This document shows, piece after piece, positions 7,551-16,441 of a stretch of DNA of 64,000 bases; position 1 is the stretch's first letter, and every line of letters starts with the position of its first letter. A program made the translations under genes and the position numbers. Source of the stretch: DATAPD01 sp036265385 (lineage in GTDB: Bacteria > Acidobacteriota > Terriglobia > Terriglobales > Acidobacteriaceae); NCBI GenBank assembly GCA_036265385.1, contig DATAPD010000055.1:186001-250000 (forward strand), in the 5' to 3' direction. The notes beneath the pieces are model-generated. The model was not told where the DNA came from, made no database searches, and worked only from the letters and a program-made list of their open reading frames with translations.

Positions 7551-8969
7551 TCACAACACGTCGATCAGGATCAATGTCAGGTCATCCTGCTGCGCCATGT
7601 TCGACGGTTGCCAAGCCCGTATCTCGGTCTGCAGAAACTGGGCAAGTTCAGACGCTCGCCGGCCTTCAGTGTCACGCATGATCTGTTCCAGTCGGCGCTC
7701 TCCAAACTGCTGCCCTGCCTGGTTTTCGGGTTCAGTAATTCCATCTGTGTAAAGAAGGTAACGATCGCCAGCAACCAATGGGAAACTACACACCGGATAC
7801 TCCGATGCAGCGTTAATCCCGAAAAGCAGGCCATTGCTCTCCACCCGAGAAAACGTGCTATCAGTTCTCCGCCAACGAATTAATGGTGGATGCCCGGCAG
7901 CTGAGTAAGTTGCTGTCCGCGACGTCATATCGATCCAAAGGTAAGCCGCTGAAACAAGTTGGCCTCGCGCGTTTGTGTTGAGAACGTTTCCTAAGCTCTG
8001 CAGGAGTTGTGCCGGATTGCTCGCACAACCGTTCGCCGTTTGTGTCGCAACCTTGATCATCGATGCGATCAATGCTGCCGGCACCCCATGTCCACTCACG
8101 TCGGCAATAAGAAAGCCGGCGTGGCGCTCGTCCCCAATGATGAACTCATAAAAATCACCTGCTACTGCGCTCATCGGCTGATAGACCGCAGCAATATCGA
8201 GGCCAGCTATCCTCGGTGTTTGCTCCGGAAGAATCGAGAATTGCAGTTGCCGGGCGATGGTGAGCTCATCATCCAGTGCAAGTAGTCGGCGCTCATCTCT
8301 GAGCATGATGTCCATTCCCGTATAACCAATCGCAAGCAAAAAGATCGCGAAGCCCACGGTGTTGTAAATGCGGGGCACGTTCACTTGGAATGGCCGCACG
8401 ACATTCACGAAAAGAGCTTGCGCCGCGAAAAGGAACGTACCCAGTGTGAGCACTCGATGTTGCGCCACGACCAGGAATCGTCGTGACAAGGCTGGGATTG
8501 AGAGCGTCAATATCAATGTCACGAGAAGCACAATGACGAGCGCTTCGTTAAACACAAGAAGCGAATCCTGAGATCGGGACACCACGAACAGCACCATGGC
8601 TAATACGGCGAGTGCCAGATTCACCGCCAGAAAAACTTGAAGCAGCCGGTGCATCAATCCCAGCGTCAGTTCCAGGAAAGTCAAAGTCGCCACCACGATC
8701 ATGGAATACGCAAACAGCACCAGGACGGATTCGCGAGCGGCTTGTATCGCAGAAGGCAAACTCCGGACGACAGGATCCGATTGGAGCAGCTCTTGGATAC
8801 CGTACATCCCGCTCCAGATTCCAAGCCACAACAGGAGCTTCGCGCTGCTTCTCGGACGAATGGCCGCAATCGAAAGCGCGATGAGACCGATGAATAGAAA
8901 AAAGGTGCTTGCGACGATATTTAGCACTTCGCCGCGAAGCAGCGACGCGAGTTGAGCTTCAACCGTCAC
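7551..8969 (-). CDS. Membrane-anchored SpoIIE/PP2C-type serine phosphatase
   Basis: 472 residues. The N-terminal half has seven or so hydrophobic helices (about 15-235); a short linker with ARQLQFSILPEQTP (about 255-270) leads into a SpoIIE phosphatase domain (about 275-470) with the metal-binding motifs AVAGDFYEF, LIADVSGHGVPAALIAS and LLYTDGITEPEN and the final DDLTLILI. Such enzymes dephosphorylate anti-sigma-factor antagonists or similar regulators in response to membrane signals. No anti-sigma or STAS partner lies next to it. The start is a GTG at 8969 with a weak ribosome-binding site. Confidence 0.9.
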   Translation of the reverse strand: MTVEAQLASLLRGEVLNIVASTFFLFIGLIALSIAAIRPRSSAKLLLWLGIWSGMYGIQELLQSDPVVRSLPSAIQAARESVLVLFAYSMIVVATLTFLELTLGLMHRLLQVFLAVNLALAVLAMVLFVVSRSQDSLLVFNEALVIVLLVTLILTLSIPALSRRFLVVAQHRVLTLGTFLFAAQALFVNVVRPFQVNVPRIYNTVGFAIFLLAIGYTGMDIMLRDERRLLALDDELTIARQLQFSILPEQTPRIAGLDIAAVYQPMSAVAGDFYEFIIGDERHAGFLIADVSGHGVPAALIASMIKVATQTANGCASNPAQLLQSLGNVLNTNARGQLVSAAYLWIDMTSRTATYSAAGHPPLIRWRRTDSTFSRVESNGLLFGINAASEYPVCSFPLVAGDRYLLYTDGITEPENQAGQQFGERRLEQIMRDTEGRRASELAQFLQTEIRAWQPSNMAQQDDLTLILIDVL

Positions 8970-9957
8970 AGGACTTCATCGCTACCCTAACGAACTTGCA
9001 TTTCTCGCGCAGTGATCCCCAACACTAAAGCCGGTAATGGTAGTGACTCGCAGGCTCCATCTAGAAATCATTGTGATTTACTGTTCTGAAAGGGAGGGGA
9101 TTCCACACGCGTCCGAAGCACCCAAAATGGTCTGCACTCAATCGTCGCTAACAACACTTACTACTTACCGGCGAATCAGGCCAACGATGACGCCAAAGTG
9201 CGGGAGCTAGTCAGGGAACTTCAGTTCGCCATACGGTCGCACATCCAACACACGAGTAATGGCGGCTCATGCGGTGAGGCGCTCTTTCCCCAGATCAACC
9301 GGATTCGTACGAGGAAACCCAGAGCGGATCCAGCTTGCCATGCGCCCACAGAGACCTTCCAGACAACTCCCTTCGGGCAGATGACCGCAACTCAATTTGA
9401 ATGAATCCGTGAAGCGCAACTAAGTCGGAAGAACTTCCCCATCAATTTCAAAAGGGTCTATTAAGAATTCTGACCTTCAGGGTGCCGGCCGTCATTGGGG
9501 GGCAGCGCCTAGAACATGCCACTCCAAGTGCTTAATCCTTAACACGCACAGCGCCTGCCATTTTGGACAAAACAGTAAGGCGGAATCGTGGGATGTGATC
9601 GGCTCGTCCTCGAAGATGCCGACCAGTTCGAAGGAGAGGAACCCATGTTCGCGAATTAAACGGGCATTCTTCTGGGCACGCATGACATTTCGGGATGTCT
9701 AAGGGTATCAATCGGTTCACCTAGCAGAAGCGTCAACATACGCCAAATCGCACTCGCCCCGATGCCGCCCAGACGGGTCCTCAAACTCTGGGAACGCCTC
9801 CTTAAGTGGTTTTGAAAACGTCGGCATGATCGGCCTGTCGTCTTTTCCCAGCCATTTCCGATCTCTACAAATGAAGGCCTTTGTAGTTATGGACGGAGCG
9901 CTGTGTTGTTGCGCGCCTAACCTGCAAGGTCAATCACAAGCTCATCAGGAGATCGCA
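8970..9957. other. 988-bp spacer with possible gene remnants, no firm gene
   Basis: Nothing here meets the standard for a gene. From 9090 to 9404 the plus strand is open and reads like protein (NGLHSIVANNTYYLP, then an amphipathic KVRELVRELQFAIRSHI), but has no usable start codon after the stop at 9087 and ends in low-quality sequence; it may be a decayed gene. On the minus strand 9492-9683 could encode 63 residues (HGFLSFELVGIFEDEPITSH) without a ribosome-binding site. The final 130 bases probably hold the promoter of the secreted-protein gene at 9958. Confidence 0.4.
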
Positions 9958-10751
9958 ATGTTCAAAGCTTCAATGTTCTTCGTCCTCATTTCGCTCATCA
10001 CGCCATCGCTCTGGGGTCAAAGCGCCGATCAATCAAGCGCGAGCGCCTCGTCCATCTCTTCGAGCGAGTGTGCTTACCGCTTTACTTCAGGATCGGGCCG
10101 AACCCTCACTCAATATTGCGTGAGCGGGAACGGCAATATTGTTCAGTTCTCGAGCCCCGCGGGTTTCGAGTTTCTGAACGCCAGTCAACCCGCGGAAGGC
10201 TACGGCGTATGCGACTACCTTTCAGCAGACTCCTACTATGACTATGCGTCTGACAATCACGGCTGGGGGTCCGCGACCGTCACAAACCCGAATCCTCAAA
10301 CCATGAAGTTTGTGAGGACTACGCTCGACGGCGTTTGGCAACTGACCCAAACCATCACTCAGATACCGGCAGGATCCGCAGTGACCGGGTCCGTAAAAAT
10401 TGCGATGACGTTAAAAAACCAGTCCAACGCCGAGCGCACCGTCGTGTTGGTGCGATATGCCAACGTGGACGCCAATGGCTCCAATGAAGACGACAACTTC
10501 TTGTGGACACGCAATTCCGCTGTCGAAGCGGCGCCGCCCTCGGCTTCGGCTTGGGACTAACCACGAATACCTTCGCCTTCAACAGCGCCGCCTTCGTGCA
10601 AAGCACTCCGGCAGGTCCAAATCCTTGTGATCTGAGTGGAAGCGTTGCTTACGCGCCGTTTACAGGTGACGGTTCTATAGGGATGCACTACTCCATGCTG
10701 ATTCCGGCTGGAGCCAGCCGAATGGTCAAGATGACATACAAGCCGATCTAA
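9958..10751 (+). pseudogene. Secreted protein gene broken by a single frameshift
   Basis: ATG at 9958 with AGGAG 6 bases upstream; residues 1-22 form a Sec signal ending LWGQS. The frame encodes a Ser/Gly/Asn-rich beta-type domain with Cys residues (SSECAYRF, QYCVSGNG, GVCDYLS) and runs into a stop at 10560 just after AVEAAPPSASAWD. From about 10515 the -1 frame carries on convincingly (FGLGLTTNTFAFNSAAFVQ, ... MLIPAGASRMVKMTYKPI) to a stop at 10751. One missing base near 10510-10545, a C/G-rich tract, explains it. The original product would be about 264 residues. It could be a true mutation, a sequencing error or a programmed shift; family not recognised. Confidence 0.75.
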
Positions 10752-10857
10752 TCGCACCTACGTCTGTCGCTGCCTGCGGTTGACCAGCTCTCAATCGCAG
10801 GCGGTGACAATTCGCGTTTAGCTGTCCAGTGGAACGGTCAACTGACAGAAGGATCAA

Positions 10858-11694
10858 TCAATACAAGTGAAAGCGCACCTGCACATAAATCAAAACGGCG
10901 ACCGGTTGTCCTTCCCTCATCGCTGGTTGAAATCTCCACTTAGAAACAGTCGCCATAGCCTGAGTATCCAACCCTTCCCCGAGTCCTTTTTTAATCTCAA
11001 GCACTTCAGGCAGACCCTTTTCATTCACGACAACCCAGAGGACTGCTGTGCCCTGTAGCTTGTCTTTTCGGGCAATCTCTGTATAGGTCGGCTCCGGTGT
11101 GTGAATGGGTTTCGGTGCATCCACTCTGCCTGGGTTTGCCAAAAATACCGGCCGATTCCCCTCCAATTCCCCGACGATTGCGTTAGGAGTCTTGCGCCGG
11201 AACTCATCCACATCCAATGTGCCTGGTTTCCAATAAGTCGCGACCCTTTCTTCTAATCGTTCGCCCTGGAAAATCTTCGATAAGATGTTGTTCGCTTCAG
11301 ACATATTCGAGCCTGACATCTCAACTGCGATGCGAACCTGCTCGTTCGTAACGACAGTTGCAATCTTCGTGTCGTCAGACTGCATATCAGAGCGAGTTAT
11401 TCCCAATACAATCCTTCTACCGTCGATCTCCAGGCGGTTTGGCCCGAGAACGAGGTTCTCCACCCTCAGGAGGCCGCACGTCGACCATGGCCCAGCTTCT
11501 GCCTTGCTGAGAAGATTGCCAGAGGAATTGAACTCAAGTTGACGTCCAAAGTGGGGGTCTCTGAGAGAGAGCATCTTCTGAAGAAGAGTATGTCGAAGAT
11601 CGTCCTGTAGATCTTTGCGATCTTGCGGTAAGAGAGTGCAGTGAACAATAAATAAGAAGATGGTCGTTAAGAAATATCTATATCTAATATTCAA
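10858..11694 (-). CDS. TonB C-terminal domain protein with signal peptide
   Basis: 278 residues. A hydrophobic N-terminus (about 7-24) serves as signal or anchor. The middle region is unassigned. The C-terminal 90 residues match the TonB domain: YTEIARKDKLQGTAVLWVVV, GLPEVLEIKKGLGEGLDTQA and the conserved VSKWRFQPAMREGQPVAV. In acidobacteria such TonB-domain proteins are abundant and many are not coupled to ExbBD. No ribosome-binding site stands out. It lies 6 bases downstream of the GMC dehydrogenase stop on the same strand, so could be the third gene of that operon, though its function looks independent. Confidence 0.8.
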   Translation of the reverse strand: MNIRYRYFLTTIFLFIVHCTLLPQDRKDLQDDLRHTLLQKMLSLRDPHFGRQLEFNSSGNLLSKAEAGPWSTCGLLRVENLVLGPNRLEIDGRRIVLGITRSDMQSDDTKIATVVTNEQVRIAVEMSGSNMSEANNILSKIFQGERLEERVATYWKPGTLDVDEFRRKTPNAIVGELEGNRPVFLANPGRVDAPKPIHTPEPTYTEIARKDKLQGTAVLWVVVNEKGLPEVLEIKKGLGEGLDTQAMATVSKWRFQPAMREGQPVAVLIYVQVRFHLY

Positions 11695-11700
11695 ATATCC

Positions 11701-13461
11701 TCACCCCACAGGTCCCGGATTCTTCAGATATCGCTCAACAATGGCATCCGCAACCCGAAACGTCTGCGCCAGAATCGTCAATGTTGGATTTCCCGACGCA
11801 TTCTGTGGGAACGTCGATGCGCCTAACACAAATAAATTGTTTACATCCCAGTGCTGCTGCGAAGAATTGAGCACCGAATCTTCCGGCGATTCTCCCATCG
11901 TCGTTCCACCCTGAATGTGAGTCGCCTGGTATTTAGTGCAATCATAGTTCTGTAGTCGCGCGGGATCCGTTGTTTCCTTAGCTCCCATTGCGCGAAGCAT
12001 CTCTGTTGCCTTGGTATTGGAGAAGTCGCTCATATTCCGCTCGTTCTCCTGCCAGTTCAACGTGAACCGGAGCAGCGGATCCCCAAGATGATCCTTATAT
12101 GTCGGATCCAGATCCATGAAGTTCCCCGCGTACGACATGTGCTCGCCTTCAAAGATGACTGCCCCGATTCGGTCGTACCATTGGATGGATGCTTTCTTCC
12201 ACTCAGCCCCCCATGTAGCTGTCACTGAGGGCGGCAGCACGCCGAAGTTTGCAATCGGCCGCGCACCGGACGCTAGAAGCATAAACTTCCCACCGCGGAG
12301 AAAGCTAAGATCCTTGTGGCTGAAGTTGTCCGCGTCGTAGTCGCTGACCATGATGCCGGACGCTCCTGCACCCATGAATCGGTTGAGTGGCTTGTCAAAG
12401 AAACCGAGTGCGCCTGTGCTCACTTGATGTGTCAAGTGACGTCCCAAAGTCCCCTTGCGCGCGACAGGATCGTACCGCGTGCCGATGTTCGAAAGCATCA
12501 GCAGGCGATTATTGTTCAGCGTCCACGAGGAGAGTATGACCAAGTCAGCTGGCTGAAAAACTTCTTCTCCCTTCTCGTCCACGTAGCTGACGCCTTTCGC
12601 GTGTTGGTCTTTAATACTTCCATCACAAACGATGCGGCGGGCCGCTGATCGCGAGCGGATCGTCACATTCTTCTGTTTCGCGATCACCGGCAACAATGTA
12701 TTAGTCGGTTGCGCCTTGGCACCGATCATGCATCCGAAGCGCTCGCAATACCCGCAGTACACGCAGCCAAGTCGATGAATGCCATCCGGATTCGTATAGG
12801 CCGTGCTGATGGTGGCTGCCGGCACGGGACACGGGTGCAAGCCCAAAGATGCGGTCGCCGCCCGGAACATCTCCGCCACATGAGGCATCTTCATCGGCGG
12901 GTTGGGATATTCCGCACTGTGCGGACCGTCAAACGGATCGCCTCCGGCCACGATCTTGCCGTTCAGGTTTCCCGCCTTTCCGGAAACACCAATCAGCTTC
13001 TCCGCCCGCGTGTAGTACGGCTCCATTTGCTGATACGTAACTCCCCAGTCGCGGATATCACAGTCCTCTGGCAGCCTTTTCATTCCGTACTTCTCGATCG
13101 TTCGCGTTCGAATCTCGAAGCTGTCGGGAGAAAAACGCAGCGACAGTCCCTGCCAGTGTTCTCCGGCTCCGCCGACTCCGGTGCCTGGTAGAAAGGACCC
13201 AAGTTGACGAATCGGAAGGGCGCGCTGTTTCGGATCATGGCGCAACGTGACAGTTTCCTTGGACGCATCCTGCATCATCCGCAAACGGATCGCGTAATCG
13301 AGCTCATCCATATCGGTTAAGTAATCATGCGGCTCCCGCGGCGCGCCTCGCTCCAGCACAACCACTTTCAGGTTGGTGCGGGCACCCAGTTCCTTCGCCA
13401 TGAGCAGGCCTGTCCAGCCTCCGCCGACGATCACCACATCCACGCGAGGGAGAGTTTTCAT
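11701..13461 (-). CDS. GMC-family FAD-dependent dehydrogenase (gluconate/glucose dehydrogenase large-subunit type)
   Basis: 586 residues from the ATG at 13461 (the frame is open to 13605, but that part overlaps the upstream gene). FAD-binding VVIVGGGWTGLLMAKE at 10-25; GVGGAGEHWQG near 95-105; a four-Cys cluster C233-x2-C-x2-C-x4-C244 (GCVYCGYCERFGC), resembling the region that carries an iron-sulfur cluster in FAD-glucose dehydrogenases; C-terminal ATHIQGGTTMG and FPQNASGNPTLTILAQTF with the catalytic His/Asn region. The enzyme would oxidise a sugar, sugar acid or alcohol in the periplasm. Its ATG overlaps the stop of the small subunit by 4 bases. No cytochrome c subunit is adjacent. Confidence 0.9.
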   Translation of the reverse strand: MKTLPRVDVVIVGGGWTGLLMAKELGARTNLKVVVLERGAPREPHDYLTDMDELDYAIRLRMMQDASKETVTLRHDPKQRALPIRQLGSFLPGTGVGGAGEHWQGLSLRFSPDSFEIRTRTIEKYGMKRLPEDCDIRDWGVTYQQMEPYYTRAEKLIGVSGKAGNLNGKIVAGGDPFDGPHSAEYPNPPMKMPHVAEMFRAATASLGLHPCPVPAATISTAYTNPDGIHRLGCVYCGYCERFGCMIGAKAQPTNTLLPVIAKQKNVTIRSRSAARRIVCDGSIKDQHAKGVSYVDEKGEEVFQPADLVILSSWTLNNNRLLMLSNIGTRYDPVARKGTLGRHLTHQVSTGALGFFDKPLNRFMGAGASGIMVSDYDADNFSHKDLSFLRGGKFMLLASGARPIANFGVLPPSVTATWGAEWKKASIQWYDRIGAVIFEGEHMSYAGNFMDLDPTYKDHLGDPLLRFTLNWQENERNMSDFSNTKATEMLRAMGAKETTDPARLQNYDCTKYQATHIQGGTTMGESPEDSVLNSSQQHWDVNNLFVLGASTFPQNASGNPTLTILAQTFRVADAIVERYLKNPGPVG

Positions 13462-14120
13462 GGCTCGTCCTCGCTCGGCTGAAATCTGGTGTCCTTGAAA
13501 ATTTCCTGCAGGCTCGTGGGCTTCGGTCGGAATGCCTCTCCAAAGTGCTGGTCCACATCCTTCGCATTGCTCATGCGTGGCCCGGGATATCCAATGAGCT
13601 GCCATCCAATCATGTCAACGTTGCCGCCATGAATCGGGTCGCAGAACATTCCTTCGATTGTGTGCCTATGCAGCAGTCTGAAGAAATATGTGTCTTCGAT
13701 CTTGGTCAGAGCCGCGTCTTGCTCGCCAGGACTGAGTCGGTCGAATCCAGTGAGATCCTTGAGCGCCGCTCGATACACCTGTTGTGGATTGGCTTCGAGC
13801 TGATACCCCTGCTCGCGAACTCCTTCTTCGAAGGGCGCCTGTTTGTAGCGATGACGATCGCGGCCATACGGCCCGGCAAGCTGCCGATCGATGTAGATAA
13901 CCACGCCCGCTTCCTTTGCTCCCGGACCCGAGTCGTCGCTTGGAAAAATACGCGCGCTCGCGGCCGCGACAATCATTGCTTCGTCTTGGGTGAAAAAACG
14001 AAGCGGAATGCGGATCGCGCGATCCTCGGCCGAGAGTCGCAGGGCTTTGCGGTCGAGGGAGTAGACCAGCACTCCACCGATACTCGCCGCCGATAGCACA
14101 AGAAACTGGCGTCTTTTCAT
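13458..14120 (-). CDS. Gluconate 2-dehydrogenase subunit 3-like protein
   Basis: 220 residues starting MKRRQFLVLSAASIGG, a twin-arginine-like export signal. The body matches the gluconate 2-dehydrogenase subunit 3 family: FFTQDEAMIVAAASARIFPSD, GVVIYIDRQLAGPYG, YFFRLLHRHTIEGMFCDPIHGG and MIGWQLIGYPGP. This subunit is needed for export or stability of the FAD subunit, which has no export signal of its own and probably rides out with it. First gene of the operon; stop codon overlaps the ATG of the large subunit (ATGA). Confidence 0.9.
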   Translation of the reverse strand: MKRRQFLVLSAASIGGVLVYSLDRKALRLSAEDRAIRIPLRFFTQDEAMIVAAASARIFPSDDSGPGAKEAGVVIYIDRQLAGPYGRDRHRYKQAPFEEGVREQGYQLEANPQQVYRAALKDLTGFDRLSPGEQDAALTKIEDTYFFRLLHRHTIEGMFCDPIHGGNVDMIGWQLIGYPGPRMSNAKDVDQHFGEAFRPKPTSLQEIFKDTRFQPSEDEP

Positions 14121-14451
14121 CTGGGTTGTATGGAGTTTTTCAGCCGCGCCATTGTGATGGATTTTCCCACTCCCATCAACTGGACGCTGCAGAAGTGTAC
14201 AGATTCAGAACCAAATCAATTACGACGCGGGCTGTTTTGCTCTCCGCCTCCAGGCGGTCGTCATCCCGAACGCACGCGCTTTTTCCAGCGCACAGCAGCG
14301 CCTCCTCTGCGCGAGCGGTGCGAGTCAAAGAAGATCTAGCGCGCCTCGCCGATACGAACTCTAGCCGTGAACGCAGATGTATCCCAGCACACATTCGCCT
14401 GTGACATCCGTCATCGTCCCCTGGTCCGCACCCGCCCACAATCAAAGTGTC
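14121..14451. other. 331-bp spacer between divergent transcripts, contains a dispersed repeat
   Basis: No gene is supported on either strand. The segment 14261-14292 (TCATCCCGAACGCACGCGC followed by a pyrimidine run) is found again with three changes at 31634-31665. The remaining bases should include the promoter of the GMC operon, but no clear -35/-10 pair could be assigned. Confidence 0.6.
14261..14292. repeat. Dispersed 32-bp repeat, copy 1
   Basis: TCATCCCGAACGCACGCGC then TTTTTCCAGCGCA; the second copy at 31634-31665 differs at three positions. GCGC-type inverted half-sites on both sides of the pyrimidine tract could form a small hairpin. Both copies lie in spacers. Function unknown. 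Confidence 0.6.
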
Positions 14452-14688
14452 ATGAAAGCTCTTTGGACTGATTTCTTCATCGAGTATCTTCCGGCTTGTG
14501 CAATCGCCCTCGCTGGCCTGTGGCTCGGAATTTATCGAACCGGCCTTTGGAGTGTCCTTGGATGGATGATTGCGGTGGGATTCGGCTGTTATGCCACTTG
14601 GCAAGGCATTAGTTTGGTGAGCGCCTTGATACGCCCCTGCCCGAAGCTCGTCGTTCCCCGTCCTATCAGGCGGCCACGCCATCCATAG
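14452..14688 (+). CDS. Small membrane protein, 78 aa
   Basis: Tentative. From the ATG at 14452 the protein has two hydrophobic stretches (about 10-28 and 34-58) and a basic Pro/Arg-rich tail (KLVVPRPIRRPRHP), consistent with a small inner-membrane protein with positive-inside topology. An upstream in-frame ATG at 14377 would add 25 unlikely residues. No convincing ribosome-binding site. It is convergent with the pilin operon and ends next to that operon's terminator. The long open frame on the opposite strand looks like a shadow. Confidence 0.45.
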   Translation: MKALWTDFFIEYLPACAIALAGLWLGIYRTGLWSVLGWMIAVGFGCYATWQGISLVSALIRPCPKLVVPRPIRRPRHP

Positions 14689-14689
14689 A

Positions 14690-14721
14690 AACAAAATGGC
14701 GCCCGCCTTTCAGCGGACGCC
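14690..14721 (-). terminator. Terminator of the minor pilin operon
   Basis: Stem of nine pairs with one mismatch (GGCGCCCGC at 14698-14706 and GCGGACGCC at 14713-14721), 6-base loop, followed on the minus strand by ATTTTGTT. Lies 21 bases beyond the stop of the PilX-like gene. Confidence 0.7.
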
Positions 14722-14742
14722 AAACCCGTACTTATCAAACAG

Positions 14743-16410
14743 CTAGTACTGAATATCCCGCAGAGCGATCTGCGAGTAATACGCGTTGGACTGTGGCGCT
14801 AAGCTCGTGTTCTTGTCGTAATGGAACGCCACGCCGCCCAGGTTGGTGATGGTGTTCCCGATGATTGCGCCGTAGATATCGGCGCCGCCCTTAATTTCGA
14901 TGGCGGCGTTGGGCGCATCCACGGTGACGTACGTGCTGGTTCCACCGCTCAGCTTGATTTGACCAGTCCCAGCGTAGTTGATCAGAAAATTGCTCGCGAG
15001 ACCGCTTGTATTGGTGAGAGTTCCACCTTCAGTATCGAAAACAGTTGTCTGTCCCACGCCGGCCACGTTGAACACCACAGCACCGGGGGGAACGACTTGG
15101 ATCGTTGAATTACCGGTTAGAGTGAGGCTGTTGACGTTGTAAGTTCCCGGAGACAGATTAACGGTGACGCCTGCCCCGGTCTGGATGTTTCCGTAAGAAC
15201 CCGGCGGAAGAGCCACGGGTTTATTGCCTTTAGGCTTGTTGATCTGAACGTTTGTTGTGGGTGGCGCAGGTACCGGCGCAGGCGGAGTCGGGAAAACAAA
15301 CGGCCCCGCTGCTACGAGTTTGTTTTGACTGGTCGGCGGCAGAAATCCAGCGCCTCCAGAGATTGTCAGCCCGGAACCAGGGCACGCACCTGTGGTGGCA
15401 ACCGGAACACCAATTTCGCCGCCAATTTGCGTACTGCTCCCGTTGAGGTAGGTGTTGCCATTCGATCCGACGTCGCCACCTGTGTTCGTCTTCGTGGTGT
15501 TGTATGTGCCGCCACTAGCAGATGTGTAGCTATCCGTTGTCGCGCCTCCGCCAAGCTGGAGAGCACTGCAGCCTGTTCCCGTGGCGAACATGCCATAGGG
15601 GAACGGCGGTGTAGGTGCTAAAGCAACTTCCGTCTGGACAACTCGACGCGACTGAGTTTGTGGATTCACTGACATCGCCGTGATCAAATAAACAGGATTG
15701 GCAGGGCGATTGGTGACCTTTGTACAGTCGTTCGACACCATTGTCGGATCGCCCGGGTCGAGAACGAACTCGTTGGAACCATCCCAACAAACCAGGAAAG
15801 TGCCCGCCTTGGTTTTATTGACGCTGAAATTACCGAAACCACCATCTACAGAGGCGTTGAGCTTAGGACCAACGCGTGCCCATTGATACGGCATCGCCGC
15901 GTTCGTACCTGCAAAGGGCAACACACTATTCGCAACGGCATGCCAGTTTCCCCCAGGGAGATCGCCGCAATGAACATCGCCACTCTTCAGCGTCAAGCCC
16001 GGGAGTGGATACCCGTCATGGCAAAGTTCATCGTCCTTGTAGATGTTGCCCGGAGTATTGCTCCATGGTTGTACGGCTGCCGGATTGGCTCCGCCGAGGA
16101 TATAAACAATCTGGGTCGTAGCGCCATTCGGAATCGCCGGGACTGCAGGCAAGCAGGAGGCCGCGCCTCCCGTACATGCCGGAGCGATAAGACTGTTCAC
16201 TCCAGCGGACTGCGGCAGTCGCGTTCGAGCCTCCTCCAAACCACCTTTGGCTCCGAAATACAGCACTTGGCCATTCTTGTAATTCGTGTTCACGGCCGTA
16301 TCCGTGTTGGACATGAAAACCAGCGTGATAGCCAGCGCGCTGAGCAGCAGCAGAATGATCAGCGACATAAACAGCGCGATGCCGCGCTCCTTCTTATGTT
16401 TCATAGTCAT
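14743..16410 (-). CDS. PilX-like minor pilin fused to a C-terminal beta-helix domain
   Basis: 555 residues. After a short basic leader (MKHKKERG) comes one long hydrophobic helix (about 10-35, ALFMSLIILLLLSALAITLV), as in PilX/PilX_N minor pilins. Residues 40-300 are a Gly/Ser/Thr/Asn-rich globular region with several cysteines. The last 200 residues (about 345-555) have repeating short beta-strand motifs (GSYGNIQTGAGVTVNLSPGTYNV, GGTSTYVTVDAPNAAIEIKGG, YGAIIGNTITNLGGVAFHYD), looking like a right-handed beta-helix of the type found in some acidobacterial and deltaproteobacterial pilin-like proteins. GGGAG sits 5 bases before the ATG. Last gene of a four-gene pilin operon; could form a surface-exposed tip. 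Confidence 0.85.
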   Translation of the reverse strand: MTMKHKKERGIALFMSLIILLLLSALAITLVFMSNTDTAVNTNYKNGQVLYFGAKGGLEEARTRLPQSAGVNSLIAPACTGGAASCLPAVPAIPNGATTQIVYILGGANPAAVQPWSNTPGNIYKDDELCHDGYPLPGLTLKSGDVHCGDLPGGNWHAVANSVLPFAGTNAAMPYQWARVGPKLNASVDGGFGNFSVNKTKAGTFLVCWDGSNEFVLDPGDPTMVSNDCTKVTNRPANPVYLITAMSVNPQTQSRRVVQTEVALAPTPPFPYGMFATGTGCSALQLGGGATTDSYTSASGGTYNTTKTNTGGDVGSNGNTYLNGSSTQIGGEIGVPVATTGACPGSGLTISGGAGFLPPTSQNKLVAAGPFVFPTPPAPVPAPPTTNVQINKPKGNKPVALPPGSYGNIQTGAGVTVNLSPGTYNVNSLTLTGNSTIQVVPPGAVVFNVAGVGQTTVFDTEGGTLTNTSGLASNFLINYAGTGQIKLSGGTSTYVTVDAPNAAIEIKGGADIYGAIIGNTITNLGGVAFHYDKNTSLAPQSNAYYSQIALRDIQY

Positions 16411-16441
16411 TCGTCTCCCGTACCGCGAATGCGCAACCCCA

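Noticed and set aside
14176..14694. 172-residue minus-strand frame after the GMC operon
   Set aside because: Covers a dispersed repeat and a terminator; composition is not protein-like.
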